Of a DNA stretch of 7,167 nt, positions 1-5,844 are shown piece after piece (position 1 is the first letter of the stretch; every line of letters begins with the position of its first letter). The stretch is from Candidatus Fermentibacteraceae bacterium (GTDB taxonomy: Bacteria > Fermentibacterota > Fermentibacteria > Fermentibacterales > JCC-6), in assembly GCA_021162285.1 (NCBI GenBank), contig JAGGYZ010000140.1, positions 1 through 7,167 of the forward strand. Reading direction: 5' to 3'. The notes under the pieces were generated by a model. That model had not been told where the DNA came from, made no database searches, and worked only from the letters and a program-made list of their open reading frames with translations. A program made the position numbers and the translations under genes.

Positions 1-1325
1 ATATCACTTGCCAGTTCTGCAAGTTTGCTTCGTTCGCCCCTCACAAGGTTTACATGGGCGTATATACTCTGCCCCTTCATTCTGCTTACCAGGTAGGCAA
101 GACCGTTTGAACGGCTGTCCAGGTACGGAGTATCTATCTGAAAGATGTCACCTGTAAAAACAAACTTCGTTCCCTCACCGGCCCTTGTAATAATTGTTTT
201 TACCTCGTGGGGAGTAAGATTCTGTGCTTCATCCACAATGAAGAAAATGTTGTTGAGGCTTCTTCCCCGGATGTATGCAAGAGGGGTGATGATCAATTTT
301 TCAGAATCAATCATTTCCTCCACCATTCGGTACTCTCCGCTGTCTTTAGCATACTTGTTTTTAATAACCCCCAGATTATCCCAAAGCGGCTGCATGTAGG
401 GATCCAGCTTTGACTGAATGTCTCCGGGAAGAAAACCCATGTCTCTGTTGGAAAGAGGGACCACCGGCCTTGCCAGATAGAGCTGCCTGTACTTCTTCCT
501 CTGCTCGAGAGATGAAGCCAGGGCAAGCAGAGTTTTTCCGGTTCCGGCTTTGCCAGTAAGAGTTACCAGTTTAACTTCGGGGTCAAGCAATGCGTGGAGA
601 GCAAAAGCCTGTTCTGCATTTCTTGGATCTATACCGAAAGCTCTGTTCTTCTTTACCCTGTGCAGCTGGTTGTCTGCAGTGGAATGACACGCAAGTGCAC
701 TTCTGCTTCCATTCCTGAGAATGAAAAACTGGTTGGCAACAGCAGCATGTTCACCCGGCAGCATCTTTTGTTCCACAGAGTATGGCTGTTCGTAAAGCGC
801 TGAGATTGCGTCTTCTGACACACCCTCTATCAGTGAACTGCCGGAGTAGAGCTTATCCGGCCAGTCAACTTTGTCGGTTATGTAATCTTCGGCTGCAAGC
901 CCCACTGCCAGTGCCTTTATTCTGAGGTTGATGTCTTTGCTTATAAGAACCACACTTTCGCCGTCCAGCTGTTTCTGAAGCTCTACAGCCACCGCCAGGA
1001 TCCTGTGGTCCGGAGTGTCTTCGGTAAATATTCCTTTCAGTGCGCTGATCCCATTCTTTAAGTACCGCACAAGCAGCCTGCCTCTGCCAGCACCAAGAGG
1101 AATACCCTCCGGTGGCAGCCCGTCCTCAGCAAGAGCATCGAGTTGTCTGATAAAAGACCGGGCAGAATAGTTGATGGAATCGTTGCCTGTTTTGAAAGAG
1201 TCAAGTTCCTCAAGAACTGTAATGGGAACGACAACGTCGTGTTCCTGAAAATGGTCAAGGCACTGATGGTCGTGGAGAACAACATTGGTGTCCAGTACAA
1301 AGGTGCTCTTCTCTCTCTTAGTCAT
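1..1325 (-). CDS. phoH: PIN-PhoH family ATPase/ribonuclease (PhoH2/YlaK type), 3' end outside window
   Basis: Read from the ATG at 1325-1323, this gives 441 residues open to the left edge. An N-terminal PIN nuclease domain shows FVLDTN (D12), EELD (E39/E40), PDHRIL (D106) and KDINLR (D131), the expected acidic metal-binding set. A C-terminal PhoH P-loop ATPase domain follows, with Walker A GKAGTGKT (258-265) and Walker B FFIVDEAQN (D365/E366). The last visible residues, RGERSKLAELASD, resemble the usual end of the family, so the stop is probably only a few codons outside. PIN-PhoH proteins (PhoH2) are known as ATP-dependent RNA helicases with RNase activity; cytoplasmic RNA processing or decay is the likely role here. 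The start is supported by AGAAGG five bases upstream, which lies inside the end of birA. The birA stop is one base before this ATG, so the two are almost certainly co-transcribed and translationally coupled. The symbol phoH is used in the family sense only. Confidence 0.93.
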   Translation of the reverse strand, partial: MTKREKSTFVLDTNVVLHDHQCLDHFQEHDVVVPITVLEELDSFKTGNDSINYSARSFIRQLDALAEDGLPPEGIPLGAGRGRLLVRYLKNGISALKGIFTEDTPDHRILAVAVELQKQLDGESVVLISKDINLRIKALAVGLAAEDYITDKVDWPDKLYSGSSLIEGVSEDAISALYEQPYSVEQKMLPGEHAAVANQFFILRNGSRSALACHSTADNQLHRVKKNRAFGIDPRNAEQAFALHALLDPEVKLVTLTGKAGTGKTLLALASSLEQRKKYRQLYLARPVVPLSNRDMGFLPGDIQSKLDPYMQPLWDNLGVIKNKYAKDSGEYRMVEEMIDSEKLIITPLAYIRGRSLNNIFFIVDEAQNLTPHEVKTIITRAGEGTKFVFTGDIFQIDTPYLDSRSNGLAYLVSRMKGQSIYAHVNLVRGERSKLAELASD

Positions 1326-1326
1326 A

Positions 1327-2076
1327 CTACCTTCTTTCTTCGGGAACAGCGGTAACCTCGCCTGAGTTGAACCGTTCTGTACCACTGTCCGTTAAAAGCA
1401 TAAGAGACCCGTCTGTGTCAATTCCGCTGACAATACCGCTGAATTTTTCATTCCCTCCAGAAAGAAATACCCTTTTACCCCTGCGCCACAGAACTCCGTT
1501 CAGTTCCTCAAGAACACCACCGATGGGAGATTCATCTCCGCCTTCCCAGCACGAATCAAACTCAAGCAGAAACTGTTTGAGAAGCTCTGCAGCTTCAGGC
1601 GGCTCGCCGAATTCACTCCACGCCCCAGCTGGAAGAAACTTTCTGTCTGGAACAAAAGGAGGCTCAGCAAGGTTAACACCTATCCCCAGAACAAACCAGC
1701 TCTCCGGGAAAGACCCTGCTTCAGCAATTAAACCCGCTATTTTTTTACCCTCGACGATTACATCGTTGGGCCACTTTACAAGAGCCTGTATACCCTGCTT
1801 TCTGAGCAGGCGAGTAAGTACGAGTGCTGCAAGAAGAGAAATGCATGATGCGTGAACTGCAGGAGGTGAGGGCTTCAGAAGAAAGCTAAAATACAAACCA
1901 CCTGATGGAGACTCCCAGTGTTTTCCCATCCTCCCTCTGCCGGAGGTTTGAACACGTGCGACAATTGCAGTGCGGCTGGGAAGTTCCGTAATTTTATCAC
2001 GCAGCCACATCTGTGTGGAAGCTACTGAATTTTCAGTATACACAAGCCAGCGGTTCAGTCTGTATGGTTCAGCCAT
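1327..2076 (-). CDS. birA: Biotin-[acetyl-CoA-carboxylase] ligase, catalytic-only type
   Basis: This 249-residue biotin protein ligase joins biotin to ATP to form biotinyl-AMP, then transfers it to the conserved lysine of biotin carboxyl carrier proteins such as AccB. Visible motifs are the STQ segment (20-22), the biotin/adenylate loop SGRGRMGKHW (45-54), KWPNDV (101-106) and KKIAGLIAE (111-119), where K112 matches the conserved catalytic lysine. A small SH3-like C-terminal domain follows (about 200-249; SGIVSGIDTDGSLML). The protein lacks the N-terminal helix-turn-helix of E. coli BirA (321 residues), so it should be an enzyme only and not a biotin-operon repressor. The ATG at 2076 is the only reasonable start, but the nearest Shine-Dalgarno-like sequence (AGGAGAGG, 2097-2090) ends 13 bases before it, which is long. 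A TATATT element sits 6 bases before the ATG, so a leaderless mRNA is possible. It is divergent from the tRNA-Lys gene and is followed by phoH after one base. Confidence 0.95.
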   Translation of the reverse strand: MAEPYRLNRWLVYTENSVASTQMWLRDKITELPSRTAIVARVQTSGRGRMGKHWESPSGGLYFSFLLKPSPPAVHASCISLLAALVLTRLLRKQGIQALVKWPNDVIVEGKKIAGLIAEAGSFPESWFVLGIGVNLAEPPFVPDRKFLPAGAWSEFGEPPEAAELLKQFLLEFDSCWEGGDESPIGGVLEELNGVLWRRGKRVFLSGGNEKFSGIVSGIDTDGSLMLLTDSGTERFNSGEVTAVPEERR

Positions 2077-2082
2077 AATCGT

Positions 2083-2088
2083 AATATA
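2083..2088 (-). promoter_or_regulatory. Possible -10 element of birA, implying a leaderless transcript
   Basis: TATATT (2088-2083 on the minus strand) matches the sigma70 -10 consensus at 5 of 6 positions. Its last base is 6 nt before the birA ATG, so initiation at the usual distance would fall on the A of the start codon. No good -35 hexamer lies 16-18 bp upstream (the 17-bp position reads GTGCCG), so the call is weak. The alternative is a start further upstream that uses the AGGAGAGG sequence as a distant ribosome binding site. Confidence 0.22.
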
Positions 2089-2114
2089 GCCTCTCCTGAA
2101 CCCTTCGGCACCGG

Positions 2115-2144
2115 TTGCCCCGTTTTAAGTTGAACTAGTATGAT
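2115..2144 (+). promoter_or_regulatory. Candidate sigma70-type promoter of the tRNA pair
   Basis: TTGCCC (2115-2120) and TATGAT (2139-2144) are separated by 18 bp and lie just upstream of tRNA-Lys. The predicted start is near 2151, about 6 bases before the mature tRNA 5' end. The bases after the -10 element (ACCGCTTGCGG) are GC-rich, as in stable-RNA promoters under stringent control in other bacteria. The -10 site overlaps the divergent birA upstream region. Confidence 0.5.
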
Positions 2145-2156
2145 ACCGCTTGCGGT

Positions 2157-2232
2157 GGGCCGCTAGCTCAGTTGGCAGAGCATCTGACTTTTAATCAGAG
2201 GGTCGGGGGTTCAATCCCCCCGCGGCTCACCA
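2157..2232 (+). tRNA. tRNA-Lys (anticodon UUU)
   Basis: A complete 76-nt cloverleaf can be folded by eye. The 7-bp acceptor stem pairs GGGCCGC (2157-2163) with GCGGCTC (2222-2228), with one G-U pair at position 2-71. The D arm is GCTC/GAGC. The anticodon stem TCTGA/TCAGA encloses the loop CTTTTAA, giving anticodon TTT at 2190-2192. The T arm is GGGGG-TTCAATC-CCCCC. The discriminator base is A2229 and the CCA end is encoded (2230-2232). It is 67 bases upstream of tRNA-Glu on the same strand and probably co-transcribed with it. Confidence 0.97.
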
Positions 2233-2299
2233 TGCAGTTTCTGTGAGACTGTATTGACGGAAACGACTGGAAACATTATCGTACCGCTCGCTTTACAGC

Positions 2300-2374
2300 G
2301 ACCCCATCGTCCAATGGTAAGGACACCGGCCTTTCACGCCGGCAATACGGGTTCGATCCCCGTTGGGGTCGCCA
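2300..2374 (+). tRNA. tRNA-Glu (anticodon UUC)
   Basis: A complete 75-nt cloverleaf. The acceptor stem pairs GACCCCA (2300-2306) with TGGGGTC (2364-2370). The anticodon stem CCGGC/GCCGG encloses CTTTCAC, giving anticodon TTC at 2333-2335. The T arm is ACGGG-TTCGATC-CCCGT. The discriminator base is G2371 and CCA is encoded (2372-2374). Six T residues (2375-2380) follow at once and may help end transcription, but there is no separate terminator hairpin. No own promoter is obvious in the 67-base spacer, which fits processing from a tRNA-Lys/tRNA-Glu precursor. Confidence 0.97.
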
Positions 2375-2440
2375 TTTTTTGACTCTACACCAATAAAGGG
2401 GACGATCGTTCTTTCAAGGCACAGCTTTACCGAACTGCGG

Positions 2441-2773
2441 TCAAAGTCTCTCGTGTGCCTTTGGGTCAGGGCCATACATGTTGTTACCGCGGGTTCCTTC
2501 TGTGCAGGCAAGAATAATGTTGTACACAGGGATAAGTATGTAGATACCACTGTGACCGGTGTCATGCATCCTTCGTATTGCGACAGTGAGAGAGGGTGCC
2601 AGGAGTACCAGAAAAAATATGCCTACCACTCCGCCGTCACCGCTTCCACCCTGAAGGGATGAAACGAGAAACAGAAGAATGCCGTTGACCGCACTGAAAA
2701 TCCAGTACTCTTTGCGTCTCGCTCTGCCCTGCTGCACAAAATACTTCCTGAACGGTAAAAGATACCACTTCAT
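2441..2773 (-). CDS. DUF805 family small inner-membrane protein
   Basis: A 110-residue protein with the hallmark blocks of DUF805 (the YhaH-like family). These are an N-terminal GRARRKEYW (16-24), a hydrophobic segment (about 25-41), a second one (about 48-66), the conserved RRMHDTGHSG (67-76), a third hydrophobic segment (77-90), and the C-terminal GNNMYGPDP (96-104). The length fits the family. The biochemical role is unknown; members are integral membrane proteins. The ATG at 2773 is preceded by AAAGGAG with a 5-base spacer, a very good ribosome binding site. The gene is convergent with the tRNA pair, its stop lying 66 bases from the end of tRNA-Glu, and a promoter-like sequence lies upstream at 2803-2830. 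The third hydrophobic region is short and the linker between segments one and two is Gly-rich (QGGSGDGG). Confidence 0.88.
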   Translation of the reverse strand: MKWYLLPFRKYFVQQGRARRKEYWIFSAVNGILLFLVSSLQGGSGDGGVVGIFFLVLLAPSLTVAIRRMHDTGHSGIYILIPVYNIILACTEGTRGNNMYGPDPKAHERL

Positions 2774-2802
2774 AACAGCTCCTTTCAGAATGCCCTCAAC
2801 AC

Positions 2803-2830
2803 ATCATACTCCGCCCCGTCTTCCAGTAAA
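2803..2830 (-). promoter_or_regulatory. Candidate promoter of the DUF805 gene
   Basis: On the minus strand, TTTACT (2830-2825) and TATGAT (2808-2803) are 16 bp apart. This would start transcription near 2796, about 23 bases upstream of the DUF805 start codon. The -35 match is moderate and the -10 match is good. It is the best candidate in the 164-base gap, but unproven. Confidence 0.35.
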
Positions 2831-2889
2831 ATGATAGTGCACATTGAGTTCAATGACAACCCGGACAACTTTTGTGATAGTTTGCGGCA

Positions 2890-2910
2890 ACCAGCGGATA
2901 TACAGCTGGT
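2890..2910. repeat. Small inverted repeat downstream of the glycosidase-like gene
   Basis: ACCAGC (2890-2895) and GCTGGT (2905-2910) are perfect 6-bp inverted arms around a 9-base AT-rich loop. They begin 28 bases past the TAA of the glycosidase-like gene. The minus-strand transcript has no U-run after the hairpin (it reads TGCCGC), so it does not meet the pattern of an intrinsic terminator. It could be a weak 3'-end structure or chance. Confidence 0.3.
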
Positions 2911-2937
2911 AATTTGAACTGGAATGTTGTGTTTTAT

Positions 2938-3894
2938 TTACCGAATTCTGAGCATGTCCACATAATGACTGCTCAAATGAAAAAGAACCCAGCCATCAAA
3001 GCCCAGGTTTTCGGCAAGCTCCCTCTGCCCGGCAATTTCAGACAAGGAACAGTGATAATCATCGCTGTAGTTTATCAGACCGCAGTAAACAGGTACTTCA
3101 CCTGCCAGTTCAATCTGGGGTTCGCTCCATGCGATCAGTTCGGAGTCAGACATGGTGTAGTTCATGGGAACGACAAAATCAAGCAGACCGTCAGATATCC
3201 AGTTTTCCCAGTGTTGACCGAAGTAGTCCATCTCTCTCTGTCTGGGGAGTACCGCAGCAGAAAGCATCACAAACCGGTCAAGCCTCCCCAGTGAATCCCT
3301 CACAGCCTGAACAGCGCTGGTAATGGTCCGGGAGCGCCATCTGTTGTACTCATCGTGCAGAATTCCACCTCTGGCACAGTCGTCGGGCCATGCAAAGCGG
3401 TAGTTTCCCGACCATCTGGAGAACCTGCTCCTGCATCCGTCACAGAAACACACCCTGTCGTCTGCGTACCTGATGTAATCCAGGTGTATCCCGCTTACAG
3501 GTGCCGACCGGGCCAGATTCGCACACAGTGAAGCAAAAAGCTCCACATTTTCGGGGTCTGAAGGACACAGCCAGTTCGATGCTTCTTCCCCTTCCGTGAG
3601 GGAAACCTGTAACCTGTTGTGTTCCTCAAAACAATTTTTTAGCGAGTCGGGAGATTTTGAAATTTTCCACATTACAACCCATGCGTGTACATCTATGTCA
3701 TAATCGCGGCACGCCTCACAGCATTCTCTGAGACCTTCAATGTCGGTTTCCAAACCGTATGCAGCACAGTAGAAAACAGTGTCGTAACCGTTTTCGGAAA
3801 GCAGAGGAGCAAGCTCGTTCCAGTTGCCTGCGTTGTAACCCCAGGCACTCCAGATACCGTGCATGGCAAGCAGTATCTGTATTACAGGCAGCAT
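2938..3894 (-). CDS. Glycoside hydrolase-like TIM-barrel protein (GHL10/DUF187-type)
   Basis: A 318-residue protein matching the pattern of family-10-like glycosyl hydrolases (YngK/DUF187, GHL10). The first barrel strand reads HGIWSAWG (12-19). VHAWVV (69-74) and NWLCPSDPENVE (107-118) follow, then the key strand GIHLDYIRY (135-143), whose D139 is a likely active-site acid. CFCDGC (149-154) and DFVVPMNYT (239-247) are further typical blocks. The substrate cannot be told; a polysaccharide or glycan is inferred from the family. Unlike most relatives it has no convincing signal peptide: the N-terminus lacks a positive charge and its hydrophobic part runs straight into strand 1, so a cytoplasmic location is likely. 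It is rich in Cys, including C149-x-C151-x2-C154, a possible metal site. ATG 3894 is supported by AAAGGA five bases upstream; the only in-frame sequence further upstream reaches a TAA with no ATG. It probably has its own promoter at 4060-4087. Confidence 0.82.
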   Translation of the reverse strand: MLPVIQILLAMHGIWSAWGYNAGNWNELAPLLSENGYDTVFYCAAYGLETDIEGLRECCEACRDYDIDVHAWVVMWKISKSPDSLKNCFEEHNRLQVSLTEGEEASNWLCPSDPENVELFASLCANLARSAPVSGIHLDYIRYADDRVCFCDGCRSRFSRWSGNYRFAWPDDCARGGILHDEYNRWRSRTITSAVQAVRDSLGRLDRFVMLSAAVLPRQREMDYFGQHWENWISDGLLDFVVPMNYTMSDSELIAWSEPQIELAGEVPVYCGLINYSDDYHCSLSEIAGQRELAENLGFDGWVLFHLSSHYVDMLRIR

Positions 3895-3908
3895 GTGCGT
3901 CCTTTCAT

Positions 3909-3929
3909 GAGGCGCGGTGAAACCGCCTC
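3909..3929 (-). promoter_or_regulatory. Bulged hairpin directly upstream of a ribosome binding site
   Basis: Five pairs (3909-3913 with 3925-3929) and three more (3916-3918 with 3922-3924) form a GC-rich stem with a two-base bulge (3914-3915) and a three-base loop (3919-3921). On the minus-strand transcript it ends three bases before the AAAGGA ribosome binding site (3905-3900) of the glycosidase-like gene. It could affect translation or mRNA stability. There is no U-run, so it is not a terminator. Confidence 0.4.
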
Positions 3930-4059
3930 TACTGATATCATTCTGTTCTTATCCAGGTAATTTTCAGACCGCAATTTAATTGCCTGTGAAAACCACCCTG
4001 CAGGTAGGAAAATACCGATGATGCCTTTGCCGCCCCAAAGAAATATTTTCACCCCGCCA

Positions 4060-4087
4060 ATAATAGTACAACAACGGGTAATGACAA
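4060..4087 (-). promoter_or_regulatory. Candidate promoter of the glycosidase-like gene
   Basis: TTGTCA (4087-4082) and TATTAT (4065-4060) are 16 bp apart on the minus strand. The start would be near 4053, leaving a leader of about 160 bases before the ATG at 3894. The same CTTTGT-A and CTATTATTG blocks occur in the candidate promoter of the nuclease gene (6980-7008), which supports both calls. Confidence 0.45.
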
Positions 4088-4093
4088 AGATTG

Positions 4094-4124
4094 CTGCGGA
4101 ACTGTTCTATCAGGACATCCGCAG
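4094..4124. repeat. Perfect 7-bp inverted repeat between two genes
   Basis: CTGCGGA (4094-4100) and TCCGCAG (4118-4124) are exact inverted copies around 17 bases, with an inner CTG/CAG pairing possible. It lies about 75 bases beyond the membrane-protein stop and 6 bases upstream of the -35 hexamer of the next promoter candidate. No U-run follows on the minus strand, so it is not a canonical terminator. It may be a stem protecting the 3' end of the membrane-protein mRNA or a regulator site. Confidence 0.5.
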
Positions 4125-4200
4125 AAAACTGTCAATTTGACCTCACGCTTCAGGTTCTGGAATAGTCTTAGCATTAACGTGTACGCAGCTGATTTGAAGC

Positions 4201-5580
4201 TTACCGGTACTCTTCAGGTATCATCAGGTTCGACCCTGTTCTGCTCTGAAGCAGGGGGCCCATATTTTCTCTTGGAAGAAAGCTGGTTTCCAGACTGTTG
4301 CTCGCTATCCATGTCCAGGAATGCAGAGCTCCAACAAGCAGGAGAGTCCAGATTGCTGTTTTCATACCCCTTCGCCATGATCCTCTTAGCAGGTTTCCCC
4401 ACACCAGAATCGAAGCAGGCACTCCCACAGTTGCCACCAGATTCCAGTCAAAATAGGGTCCCAGCCCAAGGTGCCAGACAAAAGCAAGAAGCAGAAGCAT
4501 TACCAGAGAAATCCCGACTACAACATCGTACGGCGTATAGTGAAACCGCCGGTAAACAAACATCAGAGGAATCATCAACCAGAATGGAAAGAGCAGGAAC
4601 AGAAGATTTGATACTGATGCATAGTAGGATAGAGATGGAACAGCCAGCATTTCAAGAGTCCCCTTATCGGCGGATCCCATAGCATGACTGCGGGAAAGAC
4701 TGCGGATTGAAAGCCCTGCATCGGTTACTATGATGAATACAAACACCACGACCAGAATGGACAGAAGAACAGATGCTGAAACCTGGGCATATTCCTTTTT
4801 CCTTACCCCCCGGATCAACAGGTAGAGATACGATGGAAGAAGCCAGCCTGCAAGCAGGTGGCTGCAAATGGCAATGCCAAGAACCATGGCTGGCAGAATC
4901 AAGCTGATCCTGCCTCTGAGGTATTCCAGAACCAGCAACAGATACAGGGCTGACAGGGTTGCAACCATGGCGTAAAACTCTACATCACCGAAATAAAGCT
5001 GAACAAAACCGCTGGAAAAACACAGTGTAAGAAAAAGAGGCCACCTGGTGCCTGTGAGTCTTCCGCCAAGAATCACCATGACCACTACGAACAGACCACC
5101 CCAGACAACGGAAAAAACAGAGAATGAGCTCTCCGGTAGTAAACCGAAAACACCAGATTCCCAAATCCTGGTGATAAACAGAGAAGTGAGCATCTCATCG
5201 TGATGAAGAATACTGACTCCACTGATTAGAGATTGCATGTTAAACAAACCATCAGCATTAATGAAACCGTTTCTTAAAAACCAGAAAACAGACATCAGAA
5301 CAACCGATGACAGAAAAGCAGGGAAAAGAAGTTTTCGAACTGGGATGGGCTCAGAGGCGTTGGAATCGGAGGTATCTCTTCCCCTGACAATGATGGACAG
5401 ACCTGTGATAACAAAAATCAGACCGGCTGCAACCGGGAGACCCAGTCTGCTTAACTGGTTGAACCCATAGCGGATCTGACCTGCGTAAAACGCTGAATAG
5501 AAATACCACACAGCCATTCCTGCAGCCAGAATAAAATATGCTTTCCTCTCACTTACACGGGAAAACACCCGCTGAATCAA
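4201..5580 (-). CDS. Polytopic membrane protein, possibly a GT-C-type glycosyltransferase
   Basis: A 459-residue integral membrane protein with about 10-12 hydrophobic helices (for example 14-33, 46-66, 84-103, 153-173 and 205-220) and a polar tail of about 60 residues. Acidic and aromatic motifs lie in the loops: FINADGLFN (106-114), HHDE (126-129), YFGDVEFYA (196-204) and FDWN (377-380). GT-C glycosyltransferases use lipid-phosphate sugar donors and carry an acidic motif in the first large outer loop; the D110 or D128/E129 segments fit that pattern, but the resemblance is only general and substrate and function are not known. The frame can be read from TTG 5580, but the strong ribosome binding site GGAGGT (5600-5595) is 14 bases from it and only 5 bases from an in-frame ATT at 5589, so the true start is uncertain. 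A TAG lies in frame just upstream of that ATT. A promoter-like sequence precedes it at 5628-5656. Confidence 0.8.
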   Translation of the reverse strand: MIQRVFSRVSERKAYFILAAGMAVWYFYSAFYAGQIRYGFNQLSRLGLPVAAGLIFVITGLSIIVRGRDTSDSNASEPIPVRKLLFPAFLSSVVLMSVFWFLRNGFINADGLFNMQSLISGVSILHHDEMLTSLFITRIWESGVFGLLPESSFSVFSVVWGGLFVVVMVILGGRLTGTRWPLFLTLCFSSGFVQLYFGDVEFYAMVATLSALYLLLVLEYLRGRISLILPAMVLGIAICSHLLAGWLLPSYLYLLIRGVRKKEYAQVSASVLLSILVVVFVFIIVTDAGLSIRSLSRSHAMGSADKGTLEMLAVPSLSYYASVSNLLFLLFPFWLMIPLMFVYRRFHYTPYDVVVGISLVMLLLLAFVWHLGLGPYFDWNLVATVGVPASILVWGNLLRGSWRRGMKTAIWTLLLVGALHSWTWIASNSLETSFLPRENMGPLLQSRTGSNLMIPEEYR

Positions 5581-5594
5581 AGCCTGAATTGACT

Positions 5595-5600
5595 ACCTCC
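5595..5600 (-). promoter_or_regulatory. Strong ribosome binding site that questions the annotated start
   Basis: GGAGGT (5600-5595 on the minus strand) is a near-perfect Shine-Dalgarno sequence. Five bases downstream lies an in-frame ATT (5589-5587); the first usual start, TTG (5580-5578), is 14 bases away and GTG is 26 bases away. An in-frame TAG (5595-5593) bars any earlier start. Either the rare codon ATT is used, or TTG is reached with unusually long spacing. Confidence 0.6.
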
Positions 5601-5627
5601 AATAATTTGAACCTGTATCCCGGCCGG

Positions 5628-5656
5628 ATAATGCAGTAATCTGTCAAACCAGTCAA
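5628..5656 (-). promoter_or_regulatory. Candidate sigma70-type promoter of the membrane protein gene
   Basis: TTGACT (5656-5651) and CATTAT (5633-5628) are separated by exactly 17 bp on the minus strand. The predicted start near 5621 gives a short leader of roughly 30-40 bases containing the GGAGGT ribosome binding site. This is the best -35 match in the window and makes the membrane protein gene independent of the upstream nuclease gene. The rest of the 264-base gap (5581-5844) shows no gene. Confidence 0.5.
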
Positions 5657-5844
5657 CTCTGCTTTTATTCTGGCAGCGGGAATCTGTTCCCCGTTCTTTT
5701 GAAAATACTGTGACTGACTCCCGACAGGAAGCAGGGCTTCCGAAACAGGTGGTGTGGTGTACACTGGTGATATCCGGTTTCGATTTCAGTTTATCGGTTA
5801 AACAAAAACAGGTTACATCTTCAGCAGAGAACTTAAGATTTTCG

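Larger units (their letters stand above)
3895..4200. other. 306-base non-coding gap: hairpins, promoter and long leader
   Basis: No gene-like frame is seen between the membrane protein's stop and the glycosidase-like gene's start. In the direction of minus-strand transcription it holds a TTGACA hexamer (4135-4130) without a good -10 partner, a perfect-arm hairpin (4124-4094) and a promoter-like sequence (4087-4060). A leader of about 160 bases follows, with a small GCAAT/ATTGC hairpin near 3973-3985 and a bulged hairpin next to the ribosome binding site (3929-3909). No known riboswitch or T-box motif was recognised in the leader. Confidence 0.6.

Noticed and set aside
1367..1855. 162-codon plus-strand frame
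   Set aside because: It is antisense to birA, whose catalytic motifs are intact. The S/P-rich translation is typical of a reverse-strand shadow.
2375..2440. Integration (att) site at the 3' end of tRNA-Glu
   Set aside because: No integrase gene and no repeat of the tRNA 3' end is visible in the window; only a T-run and a short ACGATCGT palindrome follow.
2363..2662. Plus-strand frame overlapping tRNA-Glu and the DUF805 gene
   Set aside because: It starts inside the tRNA and runs antisense to a protein with clear DUF805 motifs, so it is a shadow frame.
3882..3908. Eight-codon leader frame (ATG AAA GGA ... TAA) overlapping the glycosidase-like start
   Set aside because: It has no ribosome binding site of its own outside the hairpin and is too short to separate from chance; mentioned only as part of the leader finding.
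4130..4135. Exact TTGACA hexamer on the minus strand
   Set aside because: No good -10 partner lies at 16-18 bp (best GATAGA), and the spacer would lie inside the 4094-4124 hairpin. The TTGTCA/TATTAT pair downstream is a better promoter.
4137..4682. 181-codon plus-strand frame
   Set aside because: It is antisense to the C-terminal half of the membrane protein, is low-complexity in S, Q and E, and has no family features or ribosome binding site.
5549..5764. 71-codon minus-strand frame starting with GTG between the nuclease and the membrane protein genes
   Set aside because: It has no ribosome binding site, contains the best promoter candidate and the GGAGGT site of the membrane protein gene, overlaps that gene's start, and its composition resembles no known protein.
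5790..5844. Possible terminator after the nuclease gene (ATCTT/AAGAT pairing and a TTTTTGTTT run)
   Set aside because: The stem has only five AT-rich pairs with a 13-base loop, and the T-run begins about 8 bases after it, so it is not a credible intrinsic terminator.
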